Positions 10,781-25,600 of a DNA stretch of 64,000 bases are shown here, piece by piece. Source of the DNA: Hyalella azteca (taxonomy: Eukaryota; Arthropoda; Malacostraca; Amphipoda; Hyalellidae); the NCBI RefSeq assembly GCF_000764305.2, contig NW_025945881.1:124001-188000 (forward strand), in the 5' to 3' direction. A program made the translations under genes and the position numbers. The notes beneath the pieces were generated by a model. That model made no database searches and was not told the DNA's origin. It was given only the letters and a program-made list of their open reading frames with translations. Numbering within the stretch: the first letter of the stretch is position 1; every line of letters starts with the position of its first letter.

Positions 10781-11590
10781 ATGATTCTAAAATAATATAT
10801 CAAGTCAAAGTAATACAAACGACTACCATCGAGGCTACCATATCGAATATTTCAGTATATGCAATTCAGTAAATTTTATAGATTTATTTTGCACCCTGAG
10901 TCAGGATGGAATAAAGAAGAAAAAATAGGGTAAGTAGTTATCTTTCATACCTATAATTGTTCCCGTTTCAGGAATAATATGAATCGCTGTAAGTGCTAAT
11001 GGATAATTAAGGCTTTTCAAAATAACCAATCGCAATCATTTACACGAGTATCTTATTCTCTCTATTGATCGATTAGCTGACCTCCTCAATCGTGAATAAG
11101 GATTATTATAAGCAATTATCTTTGCCTTGATAAAATTACAATATCACCAGAACCAATGCAATATTTAATCTCAAATTCAGAGATGTACGCGCTAAATTAA
11201 ATTAATTTCACGTATTACATGTCAGGACCAAAGCAACGGCTCTAACTGTACAGGAAATTAAATAATTTCAGTTCATATGTGTTTAAACTTTATGTCACAA
11301 AATAGCTTGCTACCGAAGTTGACAAACCTGAGAACAAGAACAATGGACTTGTCTGCAACTGGGACAATGAAGCAGACTCCAGACTCATTAACATGAGTCC
11401 AGAGATTCATTAACATGAGTGGCACAGAGACGCATGCCACTGAAATACCACATTAATTAGACCATGAATCTCTCAGCATTCCTCCTCAATTAGGAATTAA
11501 CTTCTATACATTTGTCACGTGCCGTGAATATTCCTAAGTACGAACATTCTTATGCGTTTTCGTATCTGGTGCCGTAATATCAAAAATCGA
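10781..11590. other. Unassigned AT-rich sequence
   Basis: No gene or repeat structure recognised. Confidence 0.35.
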
Positions 11591-11790
11591 CAAGTACACG
11601 TAGCGGCCTAAGCACATGTCACAGCCTAAGAACATGTAGCGGCCTGAGTACACGTAGCGGCCTACGCACATGTAGCAGTCTAATAACACGTAGCGGCGTA
11701 AGTACACGTAGCGGCGTGAGTACACGTAGCGGCCTAATCAAGTACACGAAGTGACTTAAGTACGCGAAGCAGTCTATTTATGCACGTAAC
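11591..11790. repeat. About 18-bp minisatellite
   Basis: Roughly ten imperfect units of the form AGTACACGTAGCGGCCTA, decaying toward the right (CACGAAGTGACTTAAGTA). Confidence 0.8.
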
Positions 11791-14700
11791 TGCCTAATTA
11801 AGTAATTAAGTAATCGGTGGGTATGGCTTGCAAGGCCTTCAGTGATTGGCTGACAGAGTTAGAAACTCGGAACTATTTTTCATAGAACCGCCCTGGGGCT
11901 AAACACGTACTGCACTGCCGTATTAATTGCGGGACAAAAAAATCGTATAAATTGCGGTTCATTTTCATGACGGTTAATGAACCTGTTGGCAAAACGATAA
12001 TTAGAGGGACTGTCATGTATCTTTATTCCAGCTTGAGATAGTACATCTTCAGGTAATTTGATAATATTTCATTATTTATTTTATATATATTTTATTTTAT
12101 TTTGTATAGATTTTATGATATATTGAGATACTATATATTTATTTGTAATATATCTTTATTAACGAAGGCAATTGGTGAAGGCAACGGTGCAATTTGAAAT
12201 TTTATAACATGTAAAAGCGTGTAAGTCAGAATTAAAAAATTTCATAACGTCACTTTATCAGACTACGTTTATGTGCAACTTTTTAGCATTTAGTTGAGCA
12301 CAGGAATTAACCTACAAAATCAAGAAACCATATGCGATACTTTTGATACTTTTCCTATCTGAATAAGTAATACCTAAAACTGACAATATATCTGGAAATT
12401 TTACAGAAGATACATTTCAGCTTTTGATCGAAATTTTCATTAAAACTGGCTCAATAAAATCAATTTTGATAAAATCATATCAGTTTTATTTGTTCCGAAT
12501 TCAACGACTGACTGTAGCTACATTCAGAAAAATTATAGGGTCATGTTGTGCAAGAAGTGACACTATTTGACACATGCAGAGAGCAGACGTAGCACAGATA
12601 CACTCATTTGTCGGGCCTAACTGGGTGAGGATGACCCAAACAGAGGAAATTGTGCATCACTATTTGGACAATGTCGCGCTCACTTCTGCAAGTGTGCACC
12701 GTAATTATGTCTGAGTAGCGCACCTTGTGAATATCTCCAGCCCAGAGAATAATAATAATAATTTAATTCCAATAATAAGAAGTCACAGCCAGTACCTGCA
12801 TCACGCAGGCCGTTACGGTCTCTCTTGTTCTTAAAATAACTAAATCTGGAAGAACCCAAAAGAAAATAGTTCATGTTATTTTGTCGCTTTGTAATAACAA
12901 CCTACAATTTTATTGACTAAAGTAATTATACCATCACACGAAGCAACAAATGAATAGGCGGATGGACTGTTTTACTTAATGTCATCATGGATCTTACTTC
13001 ATGTCAAAATGCCTTCGTATATACTTTTAAATTTATTAAAATTTGAAACATGTATTACGATTTAGTTGTAAAAAAGTTAGGATTTTGTACTGAGCTGAAC
13101 ATTAGTGCCTCTTACAATACAGTGATTGACTTTCCACTAACGATAAAACCATGTAAAAGTTATTCAAGTATTTTATTGTTATTATCCCCAATTTTTATAC
13201 GTTCCGCAGTATCGAATTCAGATTTTTGAGCAACAATAAACTAATTTAATTTGCTTACATTTGTCCATACTCTAGAATTTATCTGTAATACAACCATCAA
13301 TCTCGGAGAACAGTCCAATTTATCGCAAATAAGTTCAAATTAACACGTAGGAAAATTCAGAGCATTAGCAGATTAAGAAAATAGAACCTAAATTCGAATA
13401 TTTTCCTCGACTTCGCTCGCCACAGGAGCTCCGGAGTCATAAATTCATTCGGTTGCCACAATTTCCTGATTCAGAAAGAAAAACATTTCCGATGACCCGG
13501 ACTTTAAGGGAAGTAACTGAGCAGAATTAATTACGATGGCAATTCGACCAGCATTATAAATAAATTTGCCATTCTTTGGTACATGAAGATACTTTCTCAC
13601 ATTCGTTTGCCAAACCAGGCTGGACGTTAGAAGCCTGCAGCGGATTAAACGAGGTCGTATTTGATTCAAAATTAAACGCTCGAACCACCTTCCAGCTACC
13701 GAAATTTGACTGTGAACAGTTCATTTTAAATAGTTTAAACTGAGCGATTCTTCTATTTTTCGAAGTAAGGAGAGCTGTAAAAATAAATCTTCAAAGAATT
13801 TGAATAGTGAAAGTCCGTTGATATTGTTTATGTAAAAATTAAATATAATAAAAAGTATTTACTAGTAAAAGTCTGCTGACACTGTTAATGCATGTGAAAA
13901 TCAGTGACTTGTGAAAGTCTAATGTGATTTTATATTGAAAAATATGGCAAGTGGAAGTCATATTATATTGTCTACTTTAAAAATACCGTAGGTGCTTCTA
14001 TTCTGAGCCTCTTATTTATTTTGAATGCGAGTAAAACCTTACTGCATTAACACATAAACAATTTTGCCATGTTTCCTTTAGTAATTTCCTCTCAAATGAC
14101 GTAGAATGGATGGGATACAAATCACCAATGTATAAAATTGCCTTGTATTTGAAAATTATTAAACTGGCCTTCAAAATTAGCAAAATTTTGTCTGGAGAAC
14201 CGTGAAGAAAAACCAACAGAAACACTCAATACCTTCGAACCTACTTAATTTCATTCTTCTTTTAAATATTTTGGCGAATATGACCCGAACCTACAGATTA
14301 TGATTTTTTTATAATTTCCTAGATCTGTCTTGTTTTTTCTCGACAGAAACGAGGCTGAAAGTGTCCATGAGTGAATAAGTAGATAATAAAATCTTCATTC
14401 CTTTCTGATTACTAGGCATTGGTAATTTGTGTTTCACAGAAAAATAGTAGATGAAATATTCTCAGAATTATTATAGCCTTAAATTTACTGGGGTGAAAAA
14501 CTAATTTTCGGAGTTGCAGGGCGGAACTAAAGTGACTAATCATCCAGTCATGAACATGAATGCAGCACAGCACCCAGGTGGTGATATGCTTTCTTAGAAT
14601 ATTGAATATTATCACTAAATTTATTCCCAAGTTTATAACTTATTTTTTCAATACCGCGCTCGACATTCTTCCAAGAATTGATGATTGATTAATCGTTTAG

Positions 14701-16571
14701 TAAGTACGTATTTTACTGAATTTATTTTATGGGTAGCGATGTTTACTCCACTCACCTGTGACAAGGAGGGGGTCCGATTGGCCATAATTTCAGTTGGCCA
14801 TAAAACTCCGCGACACCAGCGCTGTAACATTCATTGCGCTTCGCGATCCGAAAGTAACGTTCCAAGTGCAAAATATATTTGAAAAAAATATATATCAGCT
14901 GAATAACTCCAATTGCGTGTGTCCTATGAGGCAAGGAGGGAAAAATGTTCTTAATTTGTTTTATGACATGAGTTCTATAAATTAAATTCTCAGGACTGAA
15001 AATTCCGAAATCTTGTTTTATGTGGCGTTAGTTACATAAAACGTCGCAACGTTTATATGCACGTTGTTATGCATAGTTTGGAAATGCCTTCAATTTTATC
15101 ACTCAGTATATTTCAAAGAACAAGCTTGGAACTTGTCACATATCCGAAGCCAAAAATGCCAATTTTTAATAAAGTTCGAGCTGTATCTGTTAAAGCAAAT
15201 GAGTTAAAGCCTTTCTGAGTAAACGTGTTTTGGCTGCTTAATTTCAACTCGTTTCAAGTTCATCGTGCAATCGATAATAACCCCTTTAAAATAAAATTTG
15301 CATGAAGAAATTCAAATTCAGGCAGCATAGCAAGAAATACATCTATAAGTTTAATGTGGTCTTCCGTTTCAAAATTATTCGAATTCCAATCTAAGAAAAT
15401 ATGGAGGGTTGAAGGTAGCGAATGCTGCAAATTTTCAACCGAACCCTCATGCATTAGACTGAGATAACTGAAAATTGTCGAACTCCCTCTCTTTGAATTG
15501 AGCATCTCAGATTATTCACAAACATAATATCTGAAAACTGAAGAATTTGGCCGTGTTTTGCGAACAGTCATGTACAATGCGGAATTCATCGCACCAGACA
15601 CTGGCATAAAACGTGTTGATTAAACATTGTTTCGACAATAGCAACTCGCACTCACTTTTTTTAACATTATTTGCCTGTAAGGTAGTACGATCTTATCTTG
15701 AATCATAAATGTTATCAAAGTGAAATGTTAAATTCAACGGCACATTACTCCTCCTTACTTGCAGGCAGCCAAGCTCCCAGCCTCGTGAACGCAACCTAAG
15801 ACGATTAACGGCATATCCTCGAATGTCGTATATATAGTGGAAAATACGCGGAGATATTCCGTGCCAACATCGCAATGACGCGACCGAGTGCCATTCTAGG
15901 AACGATTTTATCCAGTCTCAAAATATTAGCTGGCAGCAGATCGCTAAACTCATGCAAGAATCTTGTATAAACTTCTAACAAATAGTATGTTCAGCAATTT
16001 TTATATCGACCTGAGATCGTTACCAGGTGATGAAATTTCTGTTACTAGTGTTGGTTTGGCTGAAAAAATTCTTAAATCACTGATGATTTTGCTTGAAAAA
16101 TTTGCGACCGCGAGAAGATGTTACTAAGTTTATATGCCTTAATTACATAACATGCAGGTTCTGGCTGAAGAACATTAGTTTTGAATGTTTACTTTATACT
16201 AACTATAATTTTGATCTCTGACATGAAGCTCCATGTCAATAAGTTGTACTTGATCTAAATTAATTCCATGTTTAGTGTCTACACCATTATCCATATATTT
16301 ATCATTATAATATTCAGCGCTAACTACGCCACTTATGACAATTCCACATCCTTGCTATAAGTAGGTATCAATCGAAGTTAATTTTCTATCTTTTCTTCCG
16401 AATTATCTTAAATTGAAATTCAATTTAATTGAAGTTTATTTAAATTTACATTCAATATAATTAAATTTCATTTAAGTTATCCCAGGTCAGATGTAAATTG
16501 GTTTTAATGTGATAATTTTCTAACGATGAATTTTAGACAATTCCAACTATAATGAATATTTTCCCTACAGA
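11791..16571. other. AT-rich intergenic DNA
   Basis: No supported gene. It contains one copy of a dispersed repeat (12549-12670). Short ORFs at 13445-14985 have no recognisable motif. Confidence 0.4.
12549..12670. repeat. Dispersed repeat, copy 1
   Basis: The block GTGACAC...GCAGAGAGCAGACGTAGCACAGATACAC...TTTGTCGGGC recurs in diverged form at 29165-29290, and partly at 24543-24740 and 28588-28600. Confidence 0.5.
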
Positions 16572-16982
16572 TGTCCAACAATAGAGTTGGAATTATTACC
16601 AGTATTGTATAAGAAAATTCCCTTGCATGCAGGCCCATGCGCCCGACGCAACACTAACTTTACGACAGCAAGTTCTCGGAAGCGCCTCGGCCTAGAAGCG
16701 TTCATAAATAATCTTGACAGAAGATATGAAGCTGTCAATCAATCCTTTGAACACTCGCACCCGTATATGGCAAATTATAGACTTATTACTGCCGGCCGTG
16801 GATTCGAACGGTTGGCCACCTCTGATGCGCCTGTGAAATCAGAGTGGGTTGCGCCAGAATTCCCAACAAGCACTCCTCGCCACTTGGCCGCGGATGCTTT
16901 TTTCGAAATGAGAAAACTCCGGAGATTTTCAGAAGAAATTGATGTGAATTTCTTTCGGGAGCGCCGCTCTTGTGTCAGTTGA
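16572..16982 (+). CDS. Orphan ORF, candidate exon of unknown gene
   Basis: The frame is open from a good acceptor (TTTTCCCTACAG|AT) at 16571 to a TGA at 16980-16982, 136 codons, with GC clearly above its neighbourhood. It begins CPTIELELLPVLYKKIPLHA and includes RKRLGLEAFINNLDRRYEAV and ADAFFEMRKLRRFSEEIDVN. I recognise no domain, signal peptide or membrane segment. Two further plus-strand open segments follow within 0.8 kb. It could be a real terminal exon, a decayed foreign gene or chance. Confidence 0.3.
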   Translation, partial: CPTIELELLPVLYKKIPLHAGPCARRNTNFTTASSRKRLGLEAFINNLDRRYEAVNQSFEHSHPYMANYRLITAGRGFERLATSDAPVKSEWVAPEFPTSTPRHLAADAFFEMRKLRRFSEEIDVNFFRERRSCVS

Positions 16983-17178
16983 TCAGACGAAGTTACGCTT
17001 CTTCCGCTATCTTGCGCCGATGATGGCTGCCTTGAAACGGAGTGCTCGGCTCGAGATGTTTACACTAGTTGCTTTTTTTCGATAAATGCAATTTTACTGG
17101 AAACTTTAGGGTTGCTCAGTTTTCGATAACAGAATTTCAAATAGGTTGTTTAGTGTTTGGTTGAAACCCATTTTTGAA

Positions 17179-17399
17179 CAGTGACTTTTCTTTTGTGTGT
17201 TGCGGAAGAGCGTTTCACATACACGACATTTATTGACGCCAAGAGTACGGATTTAGCGTATCAGCTTAACGTCACCGAGTTAAGAGTCGTTACAATTTTC
17301 GGAGAAGCAATAAAAGATTTTAACAACAGTTTTATTGAAATGGACAAGGAAGAAACGATCACAGAAGATATTTTGCTTCATAGGGATTGTGGACCATAA
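17179..17399 (+). CDS. Second orphan open segment
   Basis: Follows TTTGAACAG|T and encodes about 73 residues, including FTYTTFIDAKSTDLAYQLNV and FNNSFIEMDKEETITEDILL, to a TAA. No family recognised. Listed because it is collinear with the ORF at 16572. Confidence 0.2.
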
Positions 17400-17502
17400 G
17401 ATTGAACTGAGAATAAAAAAGTACAATCGCAGAATTGGGAAAACGAGTTTTCCAATTCAAATCTCAATTACCCCACACTTAATTCATTGATTTCAAAGGA
17501 TA

Positions 17503-17739
17503 TCCAGCGGCTCCGTGTTGCTAAGACGCTCCAGTTATGATGTACTAAGATCTCTGCACGGCTTCACAGTCAAATATCAGTTACTAGCGACAGAACGTTC
17601 GTTCCCAGAATGCGATCCCAACGGGAGACTTGTCATAGATTCAGAAGTCAACAAAATACAACGGGCGTATACCACAATCAAAGAACATATGCTTCTGACG
17701 CCCACCTGCATGGTGAAGGATAATACGCATTGTAACTAA
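17503..17739 (+). CDS. Third orphan open segment
   Basis: Open from an acceptor-like GATATCCAG|C near 17511 to a TAA at 17737-17739. It includes SSYDVLRSLHGFTVKYQLLA and NKIQRAYTTIKEHMLLTPTC. No family recognised. Same strand and GC rise as the two preceding segments. Confidence 0.2.
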   Translation, partial: SSGSVLLRRSSYDVLRSLHGFTVKYQLLATERSFPECDPNGRLVIDSEVNKIQRAYTTIKEHMLLTPTCMVKDNTHCN

Positions 17740-17742
17740 TGA

Positions 17743-20700
17743 GGTTAATATACCAAATGAAGAATAAGTTAGCTGTATAATTAGCATGCAAAACCAATCT
17801 TCACTTACACAGAAGATGAGTGGTTTAATAATGAATAATCCTCACACAATAAAGAAAGGTTAATATCAGCAGTAACTCCATGTAGTGACCAAATTTAAAA
17901 AGCGTACACAACACGAAGCTACATAAACTCCGATTTTGTAGTCACTCACCACAGCCTCGAGAGAAAACATTAATAACTGATGTATATTATTCAGTATATT
18001 AAGAAGAAATTCAATAAAAAGAAAAATTGAGCAGTCATGACTTGGTTAAGTAATATTGCTTAGTTCAATAAAGTCAGTTTAGAAAATAATTTCTATGCAA
18101 GAACAAAAAATTCCTGCCTAGAAATTATTCTGGCAAAGTATTATGCTTCAGTGAGCCTAAAAAAATTTGAAAGTTATTATTTACGAATGCAAAATATTAA
18201 TAATTCAAGTCACGCTTTAAGTTACATATATACTTCCTATTGCTGTGATTATCAAATTGACAATTGCCTTGAAAATTTTACTCTGATTCAATATGAAAAA
18301 TTAATTATATTAATTCAAATAAATAAAGTTTGAGCTCGATTATTTACATAATTCCTAAAATCAATGCAGGAACGAATATAGTTCAGAGATATAAATAAAA
18401 TGAGACATATTCTTGTTTTGCATGTAACTTGCTCCTAAAGCTAACACACATCAAACTCACAGAATTTGATTATTTGGAGTGTTTTTATCAAACATTACAA
18501 GGAAATAACGTACCTCCTTCATAGATAAAATTTTCTGAAAATAGCTCACAAATAGTTCACAAATAATAATAATAGTGTTCTCCAGATAATTTCTTAACAA
18601 CCTTCAATAAATAGGGAGTAAGCTGATTGTGGGGGAAGCTCCCATTTCCGATAGCGGGTATGCCTATTCCAATTAATATAGGGGCTAACGTGCTGATGGA
18701 AAGGCTCTCACTAGCAACTGTGAACCGGACTGGATGTTGTTAACCAAAGGCAAAAGATGCAGCAAGAGAATGACTATTTACACAAGCGAACGCATAATTG
18801 AGGTCTTCACGAGATAAAGTCTGAATATGACGACTGTAAATTACAATTGTGGGATAGCAGGTTTTTGATTATTAATCATATTATGGGACAAATCTTCGAA
18901 GCGTCTCTGGAAAACACTCAAGATTCTGATCAGCTCAGATTCTTTACGTACTCAATTATATAAAATTGCCTTAGTGGAAATATTGTGGCTTAATTCGCCA
19001 TGCTTGAGATAAATAATCTGAGTTTTGGGAGTCTCGTTATTAATTCCAGTTTTAATTACTCTAACTATTATTCTGAATAGAGTCGTCTGAATAGAGTCCC
19101 CCATTCCAAATCCTGCCAAACAAGATCTCGTCATACCAAATGTTATAAATCTGAATCCTATAATCCCGAATCCAGCCACACTGAATACCGATACTAATCA
19201 TGAAATGTAGATATGGTAATTAGGGGTGACCTTTTCGAACCCACAATCAACGTCTATCTCTCATTTGTCTCCGTCTGTGAAAAAATGTATGAAAACCAAA
19301 CTTGTAACCAAGAAAATAAAAATCACGTATCCCAACTTTCGAATTGCATGATGTTAGAGAATCTTGCTATCCCGTATACTCTCATATTTTCAAATGAAAC
19401 AATAAGTATTGTTATTTTGGAGATATTTTGTTTAAACACCCCTCTCAGGATAATACTCAACCCTTTCTAAAAATAGTTATCTGGCTTTTAAATCAAATTT
19501 TCACGCACCAATTTGAAGAATTAGTTAGAATTTTTGATAATGGTAAAATGGTATTTCTTATTTACCTTATATTAATCACGATAATCGTGATTAAATTTTA
19601 TGATTCTCACACAACAAATCCATGCAAATCTTGGCACAGTAGATATTGCCAATAGGCGTTCCAGAAGCACCTTATATCATCAGACTTACAACACAGACAT
19701 ATGAGATAAAACTAAACTACACAGTCAAATCCGGGAATCTGGTTGATATACCGCTGTATTTTATTAATTTTGTTTAATTTCATATAAAAACTGAAAACTA
19801 TATTTTGATATTTATGCACGTATGTCAACATGGGCATTGAAATACCACATCCACAGACCTGGAAAAATATCTAAATTTACCGATAATAAATCGTGGATAC
19901 GCAGTCCAAAACGTTAAAAAATACATGAAATTGTGAAATATGCTATTGAGACTTGGTAATTTATTAATCCCTTGGAATAATTTTCTCGCCAACGAATAAC
20001 TTTTTAACGAAATAGGTTATCACGCATGAAGTTTTTACTGGCAGGGAAACCTAGAAATGAGCTCGGTCGGGATAAATTCAGAACTCGCTGACTAATTGCT
20101 GGCATTGAAGAAATAATGTTACTCGAGCGCCAACAACATTTTGCTGGGAGCGTCAACTAAAATTTTCTTGGACTTCATTTTCATTATTAACATAACATGG
20201 ACGGTTCACTTGTTCAGTTGCAAACTTTATTAGTGAAACACAAAAAACAAGCCCAGTCCCTTATTGAGTTCTTATTTATAAATTAATATACAGGTAGAGC
20301 TTGAGAAACTATAATTACGGAATTCGATGTATAATGTGTCGCAAATACCCCTTTTGTTGTATAACTGAACATTGTGAACATTTAAGGGAACAATTGAACA
20401 ATTCTTGAGTAGCTTATCCGATGGAAATGTTCCGACAATTTTATATCGACATGAATTCAATGTCTTCAAAACTCAACATTTTATTCGTATCTTATACAAA
20501 ATTTCCTGAAAAGAAAAGTTATTGATAAGTGATGATAGTACCATGTGTTAATTGAGACCCAGAATTATATAAACATTGTACGGAAGTAAGAGGAATTGAT
20601 GCATGCAAACTACACGGTCCCAAATTATTACCAGTCTAAATATATAGGAAGTCACAACATTTTTCTTATATCATAATAGCTGTTCGGTTCCACAGGTCCT

Positions 20701-22200
20701 CATCATCGAGGATCCGTGACGACGGAAGGATGGCCTGCTGTTCCTATTGTCTCAGATGAGAAATCCTGCAAAAAATTCCAGAAGCCAAGCCTTGAATTTC
20801 AAGTTCAAGGGCTTTAATCACAGCCGCGGATGCCGGTCGCGTGTTCCTTTATGCCAGCGCAATGACGACTCGTATACTGAGTCACACCCATCATTGTTAT
20901 TGTCTGCACCAATTGTGCCTGTAATTGTGCGCACACTTGGATGTCTATTTTAGTCATGAGATAGTTTTCCGATGTCTACTACATATAAAGCAAGTCTTGC
21001 TTCTCTTTTTTTGCAAGAGAAATGTAATTCCAGTACAATTATTATAAACAATTGTTTGACAATCTATATTTGGTCCATCAAGAAACTGAAAAATTCAGCC
21101 CTCATTCCGCTTCAATTCAGTCAGGCCAATCACTTCTTATTTCGCATGGTAAATGAAATTCACACTCAGTGTTTGGAAATTTTTCCGCAGTAATTCTGGC
21201 ATTTGAAATCGACTGTAAGCTCGTATTACCGCTAAGTCAACAGAGCAACATTTTTCCTCGCGGTATTCACATTATTAAGTTATGAATGTAATGTTTTTCA
21301 ACAGTGTTTCCACATGAACGAAACTTAGTTGACTTTTTTCTAATTCTCATTTACCTCTAACTTTTAACATAACCTTAATATCAGAGGGAAAAGAAATGTT
21401 ATTTTCTCTGGGCTGTCAATACTTTTTAAATGAAAGTAATGAAGGTTTAGTTCCCGACAGCAATTTTTTTGATATTTGAATATAAAGAGTTTAATAAAAA
21501 ACATTTGCTACTGTAAAGAAATATTAGCAAAGCTAGCATCGTTTCATTGTCCTTGTTTCGTACTCAGAACTATTAATGAATAACAATGCAAAGTTGGTTC
21601 ACGTCCTTGCATGCCAATTTTTCGGAGCTAATTCATACGAACAAAATATTTTTAGGTTCCATCTAAACAAAAACGTATACAAGATTGAGTAACAATTGAT
21701 GTTGCATGAAAATAAATGTTCACAAATTCGCATTGATATTCAGCGTTTGCTACGTAATGATTATTTCGTAGCTGAACAAATGCATTTGTTTGACAAAAAA
21801 AAATGTTTTCCCCTAAATATTCATGGGCACTCTGGTTCCCTTGCCCTCTCATAGTTGAATGAAATTCATGGTTTATTGTTGAAGCTCCAGGCTCTTTTGA
21901 AGCGTAACGCACACGTGTAAATGAATTTTAAATTCGCCTTTCTTTTAATGTAAACCCCCTAAATAAAGTGTATTCAGCTACGAGCCATCTTGATATTCAC
22001 AAGGCCCACCCTCACTGCAAAAAATGCATAAGAAACTCAAGCGAAATATTCTGTGTTTGAGATGCGCACGGAACTGGACGTCTCTGCATCACAGACAATT
22101 TACAGTCTCTGCAGCGCTGGCATACGAGTCTTTATTTCCACTGAAAACTCTAAACTTTCTACGTTGCCGGGCAAAGATTTGAACAGGAAAAATATTTTGT
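17743..22200. other. AT-rich intergenic DNA
   Basis: No supported gene. Scattered ORFs of 60-88 codons (for example 19213-19470, 20747-20953) have no motif or splice context that I can defend. Confidence 0.4.
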
Positions 22201-22660
22201 TCAAATCAGTTCCTAAAATATACGATCATTGTGTCAAGTTAAGTTATAGTGTCAAGATTAGTTATTGTGGCGTAAGAAGGTATGCGATTATAGTGGCACG
22301 ATTAGTTATAGCGTCATAAGAAGATATGCGATCTATAGTATCAAGATTAGTTATATAGTGTCAAAAAAAGTTATAGTTGTAGAGTCAGGAGAAGATTAAC
22401 AGTCATGGTTTCATGCTTAGTTATAGCGTCATGAGAAGATATACGGTCATAGTGTCAAGATTATGTTATAGTGTCAAGAGAAGATAACCGGTCATGGTTT
22501 CACGATAAGTTATAGTAGCATGAGAAGAAAACAGTCATAATGGCTAGATTAATTATGGTATCATTAGAAAATTTACGGTCATACTACCAAGATTAGTTAC
22601 AGTGTCTTGAGAAGATATACGATTATACTGGCGAGATTGGTTACGGTGCGTTTGAGCGTT
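22201..22660. repeat. Degenerate minisatellite, about 50-60 bp
   Basis: Alternating words such as GTCAAGATTAGTTATAGTGT and GAGAAGATATACGGTCATAG repeat eight or so times with drift. Confidence 0.75.
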
Positions 22661-25600
22661 TTTTAAATAGAAGATAATTTTGCCTACACCTCTGAATTTT
22701 TCGTTCATGTGTTATTCCTCTTTACAGTATAGAGTACAAACTTGCAAATATTGATAACAAAATATGGAGTACAAAAGTAGAAATAGTTGATGCTTTAAAC
22801 ATTTCAATTAATTTAGAAGCCAATATGAGATTTCATGGTCTCTTAATTTCTTCTCTTAATTGCAAATTTTTAGGATATTCTAAATTAAACCTCTGGTGTC
22901 GTAGGGAATGCTTGGTTACTAATAAATCCGAGTATTGTTTACATATCTGATTTACTTCAGGTATACAAATATTTTCCTTTTACAATTAATTTAATTATCT
23001 TGGATTATTTAGTGCTTATTTAAATTAAAACTTAATAATATTATATATATTGGACGAAGGAGCTGTGAAAAGTCCTAACGATTTTAAAAACTTTATAATA
23101 CACCGCTTAAATTGAGGAAGACTTTTCCTGTCAGCTTGCGTCAAGGTGCGATGTTTTTGCTTAGGAAATTAAAGCGTTGAAAAAATGCTGAAAATAATGG
23201 CTCTTCATTTAATATTTTTAGTTGACAATGAAAAATAGTTTGCGAAGAGGGCGAAATAACCAAAATATTTTCAACCAATATAGATGATTTTCTGATGTAT
23301 TCAATATTCCTCTAATATTGAATAGTTTAAAGCGATCCCAGAATTGTTATTCAAGACCTTTGTTCTAATTCAGATTTGAGCAGTAAAATATGTGCCCCAC
23401 AATCATCAACTATCGACAAGCAACATCTCCAAAGTTGATCTGGCCATCTCATCGTTTCGTTTGCCAACGTTTTAATCCGCCTATCATGTTAATAATGTTG
23501 TTCTCGTCCAACAGTGAATTTAATAGACTATTAAATGGTAAATTCCTCAAATCTGAGATAAAATATTAGAAGGGGAAATAGCTCTAAACATACAAACGCA
23601 GTTTCTGTTCATCCCTTCTTATTCAAAAAACAACTGCAAACATGAATTTGATTTTGACCTTAGTGAGTTTTCAGTTATTCAGAAAACAAATAAAGATTCT
23701 ATACAAAACGGATGCGCCATATTCTCCGAAACTTTCTCACCAAGAACTCTAGTCAAGCAGACAAAGACTCACCCATTCCGGTGATTGCATAATTAAATTA
23801 AATTTTTTGTTATCTCTCTGAATGCCTGCTGTGATCTAAATTACTTGTCCGTGCAGTGGAGCATTAGTCTGTCATGCACAATGCGCATCAATCAAATTTT
23901 CAGAAATCCAATTGAAAAAAATTATTGGAGCTACGTTCAACATAACAGGGAGTGAACGAAGTGTGCGGATCCAACTTTGTTAGCAATTAGAAAAAAATTA
24001 ACTTACTTTTTTTAATAAGTGATTTTTTGCAGTCAAAGTGCGATAAGTTAGACCACGGATTTGTGTCATCCGCAGACGTAAAGATCTATCAGATTTAAAA
24101 GCGATCAAACGAGCTCCTATAAAACGATCATAATAAAAAACAATAATAATTTCTGCATAAGAATATTTAACTACTCATGTGATGTAACTATTCGTCAGCA
24201 AAGGAGTTCGTTTCGCTTTGCCAGAATCAACTAATTCACAGGCGTTTTCTATTTCCATTCAATTCCATGGAAAAAAACTTATCTCGATATCGGTGAGTTT
24301 GGAATGAAAAGGTTATTGATGTGCTGTGAAAAATTATTCGACTCCTTAGTATTAATTAATAATTATTTGATTCAGTATAGAATAAGAATAGACGTGTTTC
24401 CCTTAAATTAATAATAAAATAAACACGCATCGCTATATAATATTTGACAGTTTCATTTCCATTGGCGTTATTATTCAACAAGTCAACGGTGTCAAGTTTA
24501 TCGCTACACACTCATAAAAGTGAATGATTCAAAAGTTCCCAATAGCGACACACTTTCTTACCCACAGCACAAGCAGAGAGCGAACGCTTGCTATTAATCT
24601 TATGTGTGACGTGACCTCTATGTTCGTTTCAACCAGACGCCATGATAAATGCTTCGTAGAATAATATTAATAATAATAGCACTAATACATCTTTGGCGTA
24701 TCAGAAACGCTGATACACCAAACTGGGTCAGGGTGACATGCTGTTGCAGTCTCATGCTGTTGCAGTCTCTCACTGTAATATAAAAGTGAATCATGGCTCG
24801 CTGGAGCAAATGCAATATAACAGAGCACTTGAAAGTAAAAAAAAATCCATCAAAAAATTTCACATGCTAACTTCCTAAATCAATTTTTTCTAAAATTGAT
24901 TGCAGTGAGTGTATTAAAATCGCCTTTGGGACCGCTTATCCACCCTTGTCTTCCTGACTCACCTACTCCTCGTGAACGAACAGGACTAGTCACTCTTCTG
25001 AAGGGTTTACAGCGCCGCGTATACAATCTAATTTACATTTCCTCATATTTTTCCTAATATTGCTTCTGTGCATTCACTTTGTTTTCTAGTCTTGTTTAAG
25101 CAGCTATTAGGGAATGTATTATTTTGTTTGTATGTTATTCTACAATTTACTTAAATTAAATTATTCATGAAATTAAAATATTTAAATGAAAATATAAAAT
25201 AAAATTGAATTAATAATTTAATAAATTCAAATATATAAAAAAATAAATCATTAAATTGAAATAGATTGTATCATTTTGACTACATATTTGTTATCGATAT
25301 AAAATCGAAAAGCGTTATAACGTCATGGCATATTCTTGATTCCATCGCAGTGACGTCAGTCTCCGCTTATCGATATCGTGGGCTAATTAATGCACAAGTG
25401 CATGAAGCACGAAGATAGAATATGACTAGGAAATTCAGGCTTACATAATTATAATCTTTTTTCTTTGCAATACATAAAAATTGCTGGAAATATTTTTTAA
25501 GGTCATTAAAAATGTGACCCATCTCCAATGTGTTCATTGGGAATTTTATAAGAAGGTTTTCATGACACTTCTTTGATTTGTGACAATTATAATAAAATAT

